A stretch of 64,000 nucleotides of DNA from Dichomitus squalens LYAD-421 SS1 (Eukaryota > Basidiomycota > Agaricomycetes > Polyporales > Polyporaceae): assembly GCF_000275845.1 (NCBI RefSeq), contig NW_006766919.1:68653-132652 (forward strand), in the 5' to 3' direction. Made by a program: the position numbers and the translations under genes. Below, one piece after another: positions 10,911 through 22,334 of the stretch (positions are counted from its first letter, which is position 1; the number at the start of each line of letters is the position of its first letter). Under the pieces are notes generated by a model. It had not been told where the DNA came from. It did not search any database and saw nothing but the letters and a program-made list of their open reading frames with translations.

Positions 10911-13578
10911 ATGACGCCGTTTGTATGCCGCCAGTGTTTAGCTGGTCCGCTCAAGGCCGCGACCTCATCTGGTTTCTCCCGGAGCTTCGGCACACGAGCG
11001 GTCTCGCGAGCTTCTCTTCCTTCCTACCTCTCCCAGCATAGACCTCCCCACTCTTCGACGTTGCGGAATCCCACACGGCTATTCCAACACCTTGCGCAAC
11101 AACCTCAGAAGGCCGATCCACCTGCCTCGCAGTCCGCGCAACCTGCAAATCTCGTACAACCTCCAACATCCCAGAAGAATCAGGCGAACCAAGACCTTGG
11201 CGGGGATGCGATACACATATCGCAGGCGGAGCAGCGAAAACGCGACTGGAACATCGTGAGGAAGTTGGCGGAGAACCTGTGGCCGAAAGATGACTGGAAG
11301 ACGCGTGGGCGTGTCGTGCTTGGGCTCGGATTGCTTGTATCAGGCAAGGTGTGTGGTATCATACAATTGGACGGTCCATATATGTCAACGGAGCATCCTC
11401 CATGCAGCTGTTGAATGTCCAAGTACCGCTTCTGTTCAAACAAGTAATCGATTCGTTGAACGTGGACCTTGCGTCGACGTCAACAGTATGGGTAGTGGCC
11501 GGTTCACTCATTCTGGGATGTACGTTCATGCATCCATCAAATCCAGATTTCCCATACTCCAAGCTGACGACACTTGAAACAAGATGGAGCTGCACGTATT
11601 GGCGCGACGCTGTTTGGCGAATTGCTGAATGCGACATTCGCCAGCGTCGGCCAGCATGCCGTCCGCAAGGTCGCGCGCGAGACATTCGAACATCTCCTAC
11701 ATCTCGACCTCAAATTTCACCTGGCCCGACACACGGGAGGCTTGACGCGTGCGATAGACCGCGGTACAAAGTGTGTGCATGTAGTCATAATCTCGGACAG
11801 CGCGAGGCTAACGCATGCACAGAGGGATCACATTTATTCTACAAGCCGTATTATTCCGGATTGTACCGACTGCTTTAGAAATCTCTTTGGTCTGCGGCAT
11901 ATTGGTGGGTGACTCTCCTGGATTTCTACTGAGCCCACATTTACATGCGAGAAGACGTACAACTTTGGTTGGAACTATGCCGCGATCACTGCCCTGACTA
12001 TGGCTGCATATACTTGGTTCACCGTCCGCACGACGTCCTGGAGGTTTGCTTATATCTTACGAGATCTTCAAATCTGCCCATTGACCTCCGCCTTTTCCTT
12101 CAGAACACGCTTCCGGAGAGAGGCGAATGCCGCGGATAACAGAGCGGCCACTGTGGCAGTCGACTCTCTCATCAATTATGAGGCCGTCAAAGTCGGTAAT
12201 CCCACACCCGAAAAGTTATATCTCTGCTGATTGCGCTTGCGTTAGCACTTCAACAACGAGTCTCACGAGATTGGGAAGTACGACAAGCATCTGGCCGCAT
12301 ACGAGAAGGCGTCAATCAAGATCGCGACCTCGCTCGCGTACTTGAACTCCGGACAGAACATCATCTTCTCATCTGCCCTAACTGGGATGATGTTCCTCGC
12401 CGCTCAAGGCGTGATCAACGGTCCGTACATGTCTTGCAGCCAGCAATCTGCGCACTCTAACAACATCGACAACATCGACTAGGCACAATGACCGTCGGCG
12501 ACCTCGTCATGGTCAACCAACTTGTTTTCCAGCTCTCCCTCCCACTCAACTTCCTCGGCACCATCTACCGTGAGATGCGCCAGAGCCTCCTCGACATGGA
12601 AGTCCTCTTCAACCTCACCACCCAGAACCAGCCCCCCAAGGACGCGCCCAACGCGCGCCCGCTCGACCTCCGCGGCGGCGCCATCACATTCGAGCACGTC
12701 AACTTTGGCTACCATCCCGACCGCCCCATCTTCCGCGACCTCTCGTTCACGATCCCCGCAGGGAAGAAGGTCGCCCTCGTCGGCCCGTCCGGGTGTGGCA
12801 AGTCGACGGTGTTCCGCCTTCTTTTCAGGTTCTACGAGCCCTCGAGTGGGCGGATCCTTGTCGATGGACAGGAAATCCGCGAGCTGCAGTTGAAGTCGCT
12901 AAGGAGCGCGATCGGGGTCGTGCCCCAGGACACGCCGCTGTTCCATTCGGATGTGCTGCACAACATCAGATATGGGCGGCTGGACGCAACAGACGAGGAG
13001 GTCGTTGAAGTGGCCAGGAAGGCACATGTGCATGATGCGATCTTGAGGCTACCAGAAAAGTACCAGACGAAAGTCGGAGAGCGGGGATTGATGCTTTCGG
13101 GTGGCGAGAAGCAGCGGCTAGCTGTGGCCCGAGTGCTGCTCAAGGATCCCCCTATTCTGTTCTTTGACGAAGCGGTAAGCCTCTGTCGCTCGATGTGCGC
13201 GCTAGGGACGCTGACGATCCCTTTAGACATCGGCTCTGGATGCGCATACGGAGACGGAGCTCATGCGCAACGTCAATAATCTTCTCCAGGAGAAGGCGCG
13301 CACGAGTATCTTTATCGCGCACCGTCTCCGTACAGTCGTCGAGGCTGGTACGTACTCTAGCCTATTCGGTCATATGCCCCCCCTCCCCTCCCGCTGACTC
13401 GTCGCTCGCAGACCTCATCATTGTGCTCAAGGACGGTCAGGTTGTCGAGCAGGGCACGCATGAGGAGCTCATGCGTGCTGGAGGGCTGTATTACAGCATG
13501 TGGCAGCAGCAGGTGTCCGACATCTCTGCTGACTCTGCGCTTCCAGAGTTGGTCGAGACGGCCCCCGCACAGACGTGA
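10911..13578 (+). CDS. ATM1: Mitochondrial ABC transporter Atm1
   Basis: Ten exons: 10911-11348, 11408-11519, 11584-11770, 11823-11904, 11955-12043, 12104-12191, 12246-12420, 12483-13174, 13227-13347 and 13412-13578. They join in frame to 716 residues. Atm1 is a half-size ABC exporter of the inner mitochondrial membrane that sends a glutathione-linked sulfur species to the cytosol for iron-sulfur cluster assembly. The N-terminus is Arg/Ser-rich without acidic residues, as expected for a mitochondrial presequence. Membrane-domain signatures include [19 protein letters not shown] and [20 protein letters not shown]. The nucleotide-binding domain has Walker [10 protein letters not shown] (about residue 491), Q-loop VVPQDTPLF, signature LSGGEKQR and Walker B ILFFDEA followed by TSALD. 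Exon 6 uses a weak GTCGGT donor. Length and order match the family, and nothing suggests damage. Confidence 0.95.
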
Positions 13579-14002
13579 GCAAGGTGCCATGCTGTCTACA
13601 ATGTACACACGTGGAGCTTGATCTGGATAGCACTGCTGGGGTCGCCTGATTTATTCTTTCACTTTCCAGCGTGAGGGATCGTACGCTAGTTTCTCTCTTA
13701 TCGATGACCATGACCATGACTTGTGAGGAAACTCTCGCCCATGTATTGATTGCCTGTGCTGGCAAAAATCATCGCGATGGCGTTCTGGATGGGGATCTTG
13801 CTGTGTTCGTCTAGCGCCAGAGTGCCTCGTGCATTTCAATTGCGCACAGCCTCGCGAGGTGAACATAAAATCCCCGCTCCAAGCTAATACCGTCGCGCAT
13901 TTACTGACCTCCTTCCATTACTCCTGTAGGTGAGAGCGGGGGTCAACTATACACATGCACATTCTCAAGCCCGTGAATATGTAGGAGAAAACGACCTCTG
14001 CG
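13579..14002. other. Intergenic between ATM1 and the MLKL-like gene
   Basis: About 420 bases with only short frames. This marks the passage from housekeeping genes to the accessory island. Confidence 0.45.
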
Positions 14003-16850
14003 ATGTCTTCTCGCTCTGTTCGTCGGTCGGTCTCAGGAGATGTCCTGTCCGCCCTAATCAGCGGACTGGAGGTGCTGCAAGCCGCGTCAAATGTTGTTGC
14101 TAATGTGCCACTACTGAATGGCATAGTCAGCTCGGCTCTGGGACTCGCCAGGACAATAGAAGTGCGCTGATCTTAGTCCCTTCTTACTTTGTTGCTAATG
14201 ATAGCCTTTGGTAGGCTATCGGAACCGACAGGGAGCGGTTCCTCCGCCTTGCCCGCCGTGTCTCGGAGCTTTCTATGCATATAGAGGAGTCGATAGATTG
14301 CGATTTTAATGCCATCGACGATGGCCTCACGGTAACTTTAATTGAGCTGCAAGCGTTAGTTCCCTCTTGATGTCTATTGTGTAGTTGCGCTTCGCTGACT
14401 CTTTTTCCACCAAGACTAATGGACCGTATCCGGAGTGAAGTTGAGAAGCAACTTCGGCGCAGTGCGCTCAGTCGCTTGCTACATCAGGCATCCATTTCCT
14501 CAACCTTGGAGGATCATTTAGATGCCCTTGACAGCGCGTGGCGGGCATTCGATGTGAGCCACAGCATCCCGTTGACATTGATTCCATCGCATTCAACGGA
14601 AGTGTAGACCGCGTGTCTCATAGCTCTTCGCATGAAGATGGAAAGGCAAGCGCTGTACGACGACCGCTCTCAGGTCAGTTTACCTCAGGCAGCGGAGACG
14701 CTCAGTCTGATGAATGAAACACGCAGCTCCGATTGTTTCGCTGGAGCGATCTCCGACGTACAAAGGTGCGTGGTACATATCACGTCGGTCGACATGAGGT
14801 CGGCGAAGAATGGGAAGGCAAGTGGGACGGACGTGCAGTGGTCGTGCGCACAATCAAGGATTCCGCACAAAGCCCTCAGGTATGAGAAACGTTGTGAGTC
14901 TCCAGCGTACTCAAGTATGCCGTTGTAGCAGATGAACTACAGCTCCATTGTTACATACTATCCGAACTTGTGGGTTGTTTCCCACCCGTCTGGTTATCTG
15001 ATCACTCAATGCACTTTTTCTTAAGGCATCACCCTTATGTGTCCCAGGTCCTTGGGTATTCTCATCCGTCCGTTCCCGAGAAACTCTATGTCATGGAGTC
15101 TGGTATGCCTTCAATTAAGATACAATGACGCTCGCTGAATATAACTGACGGTGAGCAGGAACCGTTACCCTTATGCATCAGTTCCGCGGCGAAGACTCGT
15201 TGAGCCATATACGGTTATGGCTGCAGCATGTATGTCGAGTCGCTGTAAAGTCCGGCTGACCACTAAACCATTGTTTAGATCGTGGACTATCAGGTATGTT
15301 CATCCACATCCAGCTCCTTGACCTTGTACAGATTTGAGGCTCTGTCAGGATGCGTTTCATTACCTGGAGAATCTGGGTTTCCCCGTTAGTGACGTACGTA
15401 CACCCTCGGCTTTCCGTAACACTCACAAATAGTAACGCATTTTGTTCCCAGTGCCATAGCCATCACCGATGTCTTCCGTCTGCAATGCTCAATGAGGAAG
15501 GTCGACTCACCATCGATGTCTCCGATTTTTGCGACTCTAACCTCGGATGTTTCCAATCCTGTCTTCGTACATTATGTGATGAGGTACCTGGTGATTCATA
15601 CTATACGTGACAGGTTGATCGTCCTGATCTCGTCCTCCAGGAGAACGGGACGGTATCGCCGGGAGAGGGTAAGCCTTCTGACCATGTCGAAGAACCAACT
15701 CTGAGTCCATTTCAATGTGCAGACTACGCCTACGATGATGATCTTGTTTCACAAGCATCTAAGTTGCTATCGGTGCTTCGCCCTAGCACTGGCAAGGGTT
15801 TGCAGGGGCTGGATGCGGATCAGTTAATCAACTCCGATTTGGGAAAGTTATGGGCGTCGCATCAATTCCGGAGTGAGGTCGACGCAAAATGGGGAGACTT
15901 TGGTTATATCAAGCGTCACGGAGATGTTGAGACATTTTTGCGCCTTGGGCACATCTACGACCTAGTTGTACCAACCGGGAAGATCTCGACCTTCTTCTTG
16001 AATCGATATTTCGGACACAACTGGCAACCTGCCCAAGATTACCCTTGGCCGACGAAGGTCGTCAGGTAAGCATTATTACGCGACAATCGTGGCGATCTTT
16101 GACAGTAGTTGACTGCTCTTGCGATAGCCATGTGTTCAACCTTGAGCAGGAAGACGAGTTCGAGGATTACCTCGAAGAGATCGCTGTCGTCCGCACGTTA
16201 CCTGATGACTCTGAATACCACGACTTCTTCTGGAATCATGCAGAAGATATCGCAAACAAGCATGGAATCGCGTTGCATGACATCGTTCTATGTATGTGTC
16301 GTTCAAATTACACGAATTTCATGACCTGACTGTCTTTGCGCGATCAGTTGAGGAGATCTTTCACTATGCAGGCGCAGTGCTCAAGGATGACTCAGATTGC
16401 GCTCCTGCCGTAGAACCCGCTGCTGAAGGTGAGTATCGTTTGGCCTCTAGAACGATCGTCATCCGAATGAACTGATGTATGTAGAGCGTCCTTCTCGATT
16501 CTACTTTCATCAACTTCCTCTGCTTTCTACGGGCGAGGCGTCCAGTCCCTGGGGATACTGGTCTCTTGACCCGACTCCTGTTCCCGGCCCCTGGCCCATC
16601 CTCAGATATCAAGGCGTAGAGTTGACCTGTCGGTACGTGTCATTGGGGATGAACAACTCCGAGTACTCATCCAGCACGGCATTCGTCGTCAATCAGGGTG
16701 GGCTGCAATTATGCTCGTGTCTCCACGTTTGAGGCGGAAGTGCTAGTATATTTGAATGGTCTTCGAAGGCAGTCACGGTCCACCGCCGAGGTTCAGCAGA
16801 CTTCGCCCTTCGAGGAGATCTCCGACTCGTGTGGCTCCTCGTGTCCTTAA
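14003..16850 (+). CDS. MLKL-like protein: four-helix domain plus pseudokinase
   Basis: Seventeen exons join in frame to 659 residues: 14003-14161, 14215-14354, 14415-14553, 14608-14673, 14727-14879, 14932-14969, 15026-15102, 15159-15229, 15279-15293, 15349-15393, 15452-15583, 15614-15668, 15723-16065, 16128-16291, 16348-16428, 16485-16632 and 16697-16850. Residues 1-168 resemble the MLKL N-terminal helical bundle of Agaricomycetes, with VPLLNGIVSSALGLARTIE followed by RFLRLARRVSELSMHI. Residues about 169-330 read as a kinase fold with lost catalytic residues. The beta-3 strand AVVVRTIK has Arg at the usual Lys position. The catalytic loop is HRC (306-308) instead of HRD, before an SAMLNEEGRLTID strand. 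The DFG triad is DFC (326-328). The C-terminal half is unassigned. In animals and plants MLKL bundles permeabilise membranes in regulated cell death. That function is inference here. The last two exons are the least certain. Confidence 0.75.
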
Positions 16851-18261
16851 GGAGAGTGCCGGCTCCCGTCCGTTCAATGCATTGCGATACGTGCCCATTC
16901 CAGCTCTCATGCACCCACAACGCCCACGCCACATAGCATCGTCCTCCTGTCCTAATGCACCCACAATGCGACAGAGTCTAAGCACGTGTTCATGCATGAG
17001 ACTCTGATATCGTGATAGCGTGGGACTCCAGCGCCCGCACTGCCTTTCCAATCGGCGCTTCAATGCCGCATATGAACGTTTGAATCCCCAGCTGGATCGA
17101 CAGCTGCAATCATCACCCACGAAGCTGCTAGACCCAATGGGCCGTACGCTGCACCGCCGAGCGTCGAAGACGCACTTAGCCAAGCATAAGAAGAAGTCCT
17201 CTGCGTCCACCTCGACAACCAGGAAAACCTCTCCCACAGCCAGTGTTCCTGTTACTATCTTCCCAGCGACGACAGCAACCGCTCCCAAAGTTCGTAGAAG
17301 CTCCCGCCTGTCCGGAAAATCGACATCTAGCTGAAGAGGTGATATTGCTCGCTTACCGATTCATTGCTCTTGGACTTGAGCATGACATTGCATATAGTGG
17401 CGGATGCGGACGTGAGCAACATGTACAGCCCATCAGCTTCGTGTCGTCCCTGGTATGTGTTTGTCCTTTGGTGTTCTGATTGCTCTTATGAGATCACAGG
17501 GCATTGTTTTGAATCCTGAGAGGTTCGCGCTATGTCAGTAGCTGCAAAGGGTTCGAAGCTCTAGGTCATCGTTCAGCTATAAATACGTGGGATACGCCAT
17601 GACCTCGTTATTTACTGATCGCACCAAATCATGTGTATGTGCAATGCTTGCCAGCATTCGTCAATTCTCCTCAATTTTAGACGGCATAAGGTGCACAAGT
17701 GGGTTCATCAGCTAGTCATTCGAATAGACCGTCAAGGTCACAATGGCAGCGATCAAGCTTACCGGCCGAATGAATACGTCAGGTGCGCTACCTAAGATGT
17801 CCATGCACGAATATTCAGCTAATATGAGCTCATATATTCTCGCTTTCACCATTTGCAATGATCATGGTCTACAATGTCAAGCCGTATTACGAATGCATGA
17901 TGGCGGTCTTTGCAGTAGATCTCGTCTTCGAAACAGCGTTGCCAGTTATAACGACAGAGACCCTGAGGGTATCACCGCCTGGGGAAGGAACTTGTCGCGA
18001 TTCTGAGGAGGATGCGACTCATTTACATACGTCGTTCCGGCTGAGGAGGGGCGAGGCTGCTCGGTTCGCTACCATCGGTGACATAAGGTTTGGCTCTGTT
18101 CGATTGAGTTAAGGTTATGCCACACTTGCTGAACAAAGTTGACGAGTGACAGATAAGCGGGTGACCCCTGCCAGCTGTCTCTCGACGTCGCCTATACTAG
18201 TACAAGGCGTTCAAGAACCCTGCTAGTCCTCCGAGGTTGCTCCCTCGCGACCCTCAGGAGC
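16851..18261. other. Intergenic with a short basic frame
   Basis: About 1.4 kb. It holds the 104-codon basic frame listed separately and fragments near 17250-17460 and 17740-18110 that could not be joined into a plausible protein. It may contain gene relics. The end near 18262 is the HET gene promoter. Confidence 0.4.
17020..17334 (+). CDS. Short basic Ser/Thr/Lys-rich frame, doubtful
   Basis: A frame of 104 residues with a Lys-rich stretch (KTHLAKHKKKSSAS) and a Ser/Thr/Ala/Pro-rich tail. It could be a small gene, an unmodelled 3' exon of the MLKL-like gene, or chance. A longer antisense frame of 171 codons overlaps it and is equally unsupported. No family is recognised. Confidence 0.25.
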   Translation: MGLQRPHCLSNRRFNAAYERLNPQLDRQLQSSPTKLLDPMGRTLHRRASKTHLAKHKKKSSASTSTTRKTSPTASVPVTIFPATTATAPKVRRSSRLSGKSTSS

Positions 18262-20133
18262 ATGTCGTTCACTGCTTCGCCATTGCAACCATTCTCTATT
18301 CACGATACCCTTCTAGTACGTGATGCCTTCTGGTACGGTAGCCTAGGACGCTCATCTGACGCATATCAGGCCTGCGAAGGGGAGCGTGGCGAAGGCAGCT
18401 TGAACGACAAGCCACTACGCGTCCTCGCATTGCGACACGACAACGCCACGTACGAACTGGTGGCGTACACTGGGCAGCCATTCGTGGCTGTAAGCTACCC
18501 TTGGCCGGGAGCGGACACATTCGAGCGCATGGGATCGAGCCGCACTTCTACTGTGGTACATACACCCGGCGGTCCTGTCACGTCCAACCACTTCTCTCAA
18601 TTCATCGCTCGTAACTGCCAGGCGTACAACGCTGGGTCCTCCCGCGATGTCTGGATTGACTATCACTGCATCAATCAGGACGACACAGACGAGAAGATGG
18701 CACAAGTGGCGATTCTCCAACTCATTTACGCACGATCAGATACCACGCTGATCATGCTCGAGGATGTCGCTCTTAGCTCTGAAGAGATGGCGATTCTACT
18801 CAGCAACAAGGCAACTGACCAGATAGCAACCATGGTCCGCCGCATTATTGCCGCACGCTGGTTCACACGCGCATGGTGCTCGCAGGAGCTCTTTCTGAGC
18901 CGACGGGCTGTCTTCTTCTTGCACAATTCTTCTTCCCCTGGTGAAGCCCACCGCATAGACTCAGACATTCTCTGGCAGTGCGTGGAGATCGCCCGGAGGC
19001 GCGACAGTTCCATTCCTCTCTTCAGTCTGAGCCGAGGGAGTGTTCAGGATCGTGCGGTGTCGAAAAATACTTCATGGGCACTACGCATCGTTCACCCACT
19101 TGAATGCAGCGACGGATACGACAAGTTATCACTCGTCTGCAACCTACTGCGCCACGTCTACCAATTCAAGGCCCGTCCTACTGCTCTTCCTGCACGTGGG
19201 CACTCACTGCCAGGATCTTTAGCACGCGTCGTGCAATTGAACGTGCTGAAGATGGTCAATGTCATGGCGATTGCGCGCGGCGAGTATTCGCTCCTCACCA
19301 CAAACCATGGCTCGGATAACCCACTTCATGGCTTGCTTGGCTTTGGATGGGCGGGAGTGCCTATTCACGGAGATAAGTGCTCGGATAATTGGTTCCAGAA
19401 GGACTACGAAGTCGCGCGGGACCCTGACGTCGCTATCGACGGCGGTTCCCTCCATATACGAGGCATTCTCGTGGAGATCATACGAGAACACCACTGGAAG
19501 GTGGTGCGCGATGGTGCCGGCCTCAGTGCTGCTGTCGACGGGAGGTCTTTGGAGTTCTGCCAGGAGTTCCCCACCAACGAGTCTTGGACGTGGTCGGCTG
19601 AACGATTCCGCCTTCGCGACGTTATGACGATGCTAGCAGCCTTCGCGCACTCCGATAGCACCTCAGCCGAAGTCTCCTTGCAGGCACGTATCGTTCTTGC
19701 CTACGTCCTGGAGAGTCCCGGCGACTACCAGTTTCAGCCCGAGCCTGTTCCCGGAGACGTTGAATCGCTCGTCCGAGAAATTGTTGGAGAGGCAATTGGT
19801 CGACTGCACTATATGGCCAGCGCGCTCCAATTCATCCACGACCCTGACGGGCAGATGTCCTTCAGCACTATCCTCCTCAGCGAGGGTAGCGTTCTACTCG
19901 TCAAGGGGAATGCGCCACAGGGATGCCTCGCCGGCCAGCTCTTGTTCCAACCCTTCGTTACACGTCCGAAACTGTTCTCTCCTCCGATGGCGATGACTGC
20001 AAATTCCATGGTCCTTGACAAGGGACCCCTCGTACGCCCGAAGGAGACATATCAGTGCATTGGCTGCGTCCGAGGACTTGGGATGTCGTTGGAAACATCT
20101 TTTGCCGCTGAGCGCCGACTGCGGGTGGTTTGA
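18262..20133 (+). CDS. HET (heterokaryon incompatibility) domain protein
   Basis: Single-exon frame of 623 residues. The HET signature is present: LVAYTGQPFVAVSYPWPG (about residues 67-84), DVWIDYHCINQDDTDEK, AILQLIYARSDTTLIMLEDV and RWFTRAWCSQELFLSRR. HET domains have a TIR-like fold and act in fungal non-self recognition and cell death. About 370 residues after the HET core match no known domain. There is no signal peptide and no clear membrane helix. The gene lies between the MLKL-like gene and the triplet of membrane proteins, all on the same strand. That position suggests a shared role in recognition, but this is inference. Confidence 0.88.
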   Translation: MSFTASPLQPFSIHDTLLVRDAFWYGSLGRSSDAYQACEGERGEGSLNDKPLRVLALRHDNATYELVAYTGQPFVAVSYPWPGADTFERMGSSRTSTVVHTPGGPVTSNHFSQFIARNCQAYNAGSSRDVWIDYHCINQDDTDEKMAQVAILQLIYARSDTTLIMLEDVALSSEEMAILLSNKATDQIATMVRRIIAARWFTRAWCSQELFLSRRAVFFLHNSSSPGEAHRIDSDILWQCVEIARRRDSSIPLFSLSRGSVQDRAVSKNTSWALRIVHPLECSDGYDKLSLVCNLLRHVYQFKARPTALPARGHSLPGSLARVVQLNVLKMVNVMAIARGEYSLLTTNHGSDNPLHGLLGFGWAGVPIHGDKCSDNWFQKDYEVARDPDVAIDGGSLHIRGILVEIIREHHWKVVRDGAGLSAAVDGRSLEFCQEFPTNESWTWSAERFRLRDVMTMLAAFAHSDSTSAEVSLQARIVLAYVLESPGDYQFQPEPVPGDVESLVREIVGEAIGRLHYMASALQFIHDPDGQMSFSTILLSEGSVLLVKGNAPQGCLAGQLLFQPFVTRPKLFSPPMAMTANSMVLDKGPLVRPKETYQCIGCVRGLGMSLETSFAAERRLRVV

Positions 20134-20660
20134 TTGATGATGGATGTGCCAAACAAGCAACTTCTTAGCCGATGCTGGACGTCGGACCTTGGCAGTTCGA
20201 TGCGCTCCCAGGGGGCACTGCGTGACGTTGTCCAATGCAAATGTATCGGTAGGGAGCTGCCTTTGAATTTGAATACCTGCGTACAGCCTCGATACTAGCA
20301 GTATACATATGTTCGAGACTCATGGCAAGGGCAGTGTATGCCAGGACAAAAAGGAACAAGGACGCTCGGCGTTCCGCTCGCAGCATGTGTTGTACGTACT
20401 CCCACAGAACTACCACGTGTCTAAAATGACCCGACTCGAGTGCCTATGACTCTATTGTGGAGGCGGGATGTGGCGAGGACTTTCGCGCGCATCAGAGGCA
20501 GCAAGGGTCTGTGAAGGTACGGTGTCAGAAATTGGATTCAACACATACCGAGACAGGATCCGGTATATTTGAATACATAAACGCCGTCACCGAATCAGTA
20601 TCTTGAAGCCTGCTTGCAAAGCCAGCCTTCCTTCGTCGCCGACCATAGCGTTCCATCGAC
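20134..20660. other. Intergenic between HET gene and membrane-protein copy 1
   Basis: 527 bases with no supported frame. They probably hold the promoter of copy 1. Confidence 0.45.
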
Positions 20661-22334
20661 ATGCCCATCGTCCCGCGCCTCGTCGAACTTGTACCCCGTT
20701 CCAAAGACATCATTCAAGAGCCCCTCGTCAATGCGAAATTCACACTCGACTCTTCCGGCGTCGCTGGTTTCTTCGGGGGCGACAGCGCTGTTTCGGGGAT
20801 GGCTACCGTCAACCTCATCCCAAACCGCCGCTGGGGAGGGTGGTACAACACGCCGGGTTCGTACGAGATTGCGAAGCAGTACGGGCAGCTCGCCCGATCG
20901 CGTTTCTGGGACGGCCTCTTCCCAGGAGGAAAGCACGACCCCGCGGAACTCTTCGGGCTCGACGGCCAGATCGGGCCGAGATTCGTCGCCATACGCTCCG
21001 GTTCGAGCTTCGCGTCCACTGGACACCTCGCACACCTGATCACTCGCATGGCGCGCGACACGGAGAGCACTCATACCGCTGCCGGGAGGCACACGAACCC
21101 CGCCACCGTCACGATCATCGACCTACCATGGGACCCGCCCCAGGTCGTTGAATGTCCTCTGTCTTCGCGCCTAAACGGCTCGGTGGTCTTCTCGATGATC
21201 CCGATTGCCGTCAGCTGGGGTTGCTGCGTCGTCTGTGCTCTCGCAGGGGATTGGTACACCTTCGCCGCCATCCTGACGGGGATCGTTGCGAATGGCTGGG
21301 CATGCTTCGTCATTGGGTCGGGGAAGCTGACGTTCAAGCACCCTGTGCCTGCCGCGGAGGCGCCTCCGGGGGATGGCTTCCTCCTCGATGGAAGGAACAT
21401 TGTGGTGCTTCGAGGAACGGAGGGAGCGGTCAACTCCTTCACCCAGGGTCGCTTCTTTCTGCAGTACCGAGAACCACGAGACGAAGATTGGCAGGATGAG
21501 CCCGTTCGTGGACCTCACAGAGATCGATTCGAAGCCCGAGATAAGGAGTTCGAGACGTTGCTGGATGGAGGAGAAGGGTCGCCGGCGATCAGGCTGGCGG
21601 ACAATCGAGAGGAAGAACGCAACCCAGGGGAGGGCAAGAGAGAGAGAGCGGACTATTTGCACAAGGTCAGCTATGCCGCTCACGAAGTCAACGACCTCCC
21701 GAGCTACACGACGAAGCATCCCAAGAAGAAGACTTGGGCTGCTCCTACGGATACCTCGTGGTGGCAGTACCTCCGTAAACCTTTGTACATGCTCCTCCAT
21801 CCCACGAAGAAGTTCGCCGGCTTCGCTTCCTTCCTTCTCACCGTCCAGTTCTTGGCGCAGCTCCTTCTCATCCCGCAGGGCCAGCTCTTCGGGCAGCTAA
21901 TGTTCGTCGCTACCCTCGCAGCGTCCTGGGCCTACAACTCGTATCTCTCATCGCTGGATCGGGAAGACATACAGACAACGATCCTGCGGACCATATTCGA
22001 GCTGGACAAGGGAGATCATGTCAAGAAATACGAACTCAATTCCTGGACTGCGACAGCAGTGTTCACCTACCTCTCCCTTCAGACAGCCCATCCAGACAGC
22101 GCTATCCTACATCCGCGCAAGATTCTCGACGTACTGATCCCGAACGACACGGACGTGTGGGAGGCGTGGAAGAGGGCAGTGGAAGCGAAGGTCTCCGTTG
22201 GGAAACCGCTCGAGTTCACGAGAGCGAGTTGGGATCTTGATTACCTCGGCGAGAAGGATAGGCGATTGCTTCGGTTGCTGTTGAAGGACGCTATGGTGGC
22301 AGGCCGCGTGTGGGCCGACATCTCTGCTTCCTGA
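20661..22334 (+). CDS. Tandem membrane protein, copy 1 of 3
   Basis: Single-exon frame of 557 residues, family not recognised. The N-terminal soluble part (about 1-165) carries the block shared by all three copies: FTLDSSGVAGFFGGD, GMATVNL, RRWGG, YNTPGS, AKQYGQLA, GLFPGG and LFGLDG. Two hydrophobic helices follow (SVVFSMIPIAVSWGCCVVCA and FAAILTGIVANGWACFVIG), then the conserved GKLTFKH and a charged, Arg/Glu-rich cytosolic linker of about 130 residues. A second pair of helices (FASFLLTVQFLAQLLLIPQG and LFGQLMFVATLAASWAYNSY) leads to SLDREDIQTTIL and the C-terminal PNDTDVWEAWK. That gives four membrane helices in two pairs. The linker is longer here than in the other copies. The start is the ATG directly before the conserved block. 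Confidence 0.85.
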   Translation: MPIVPRLVELVPRSKDIIQEPLVNAKFTLDSSGVAGFFGGDSAVSGMATVNLIPNRRWGGWYNTPGSYEIAKQYGQLARSRFWDGLFPGGKHDPAELFGLDGQIGPRFVAIRSGSSFASTGHLAHLITRMARDTESTHTAAGRHTNPATVTIIDLPWDPPQVVECPLSSRLNGSVVFSMIPIAVSWGCCVVCALAGDWYTFAAILTGIVANGWACFVIGSGKLTFKHPVPAAEAPPGDGFLLDGRNIVVLRGTEGAVNSFTQGRFFLQYREPRDEDWQDEPVRGPHRDRFEARDKEFETLLDGGEGSPAIRLADNREEERNPGEGKRERADYLHKVSYAAHEVNDLPSYTTKHPKKKTWAAPTDTSWWQYLRKPLYMLLHPTKKFAGFASFLLTVQFLAQLLLIPQGQLFGQLMFVATLAASWAYNSYLSSLDREDIQTTILRTIFELDKGDHVKKYELNSWTATAVFTYLSLQTAHPDSAILHPRKILDVLIPNDTDVWEAWKRAVEAKVSVGKPLEFTRASWDLDYLGEKDRRLLRLLLKDAMVAGRVWADISAS

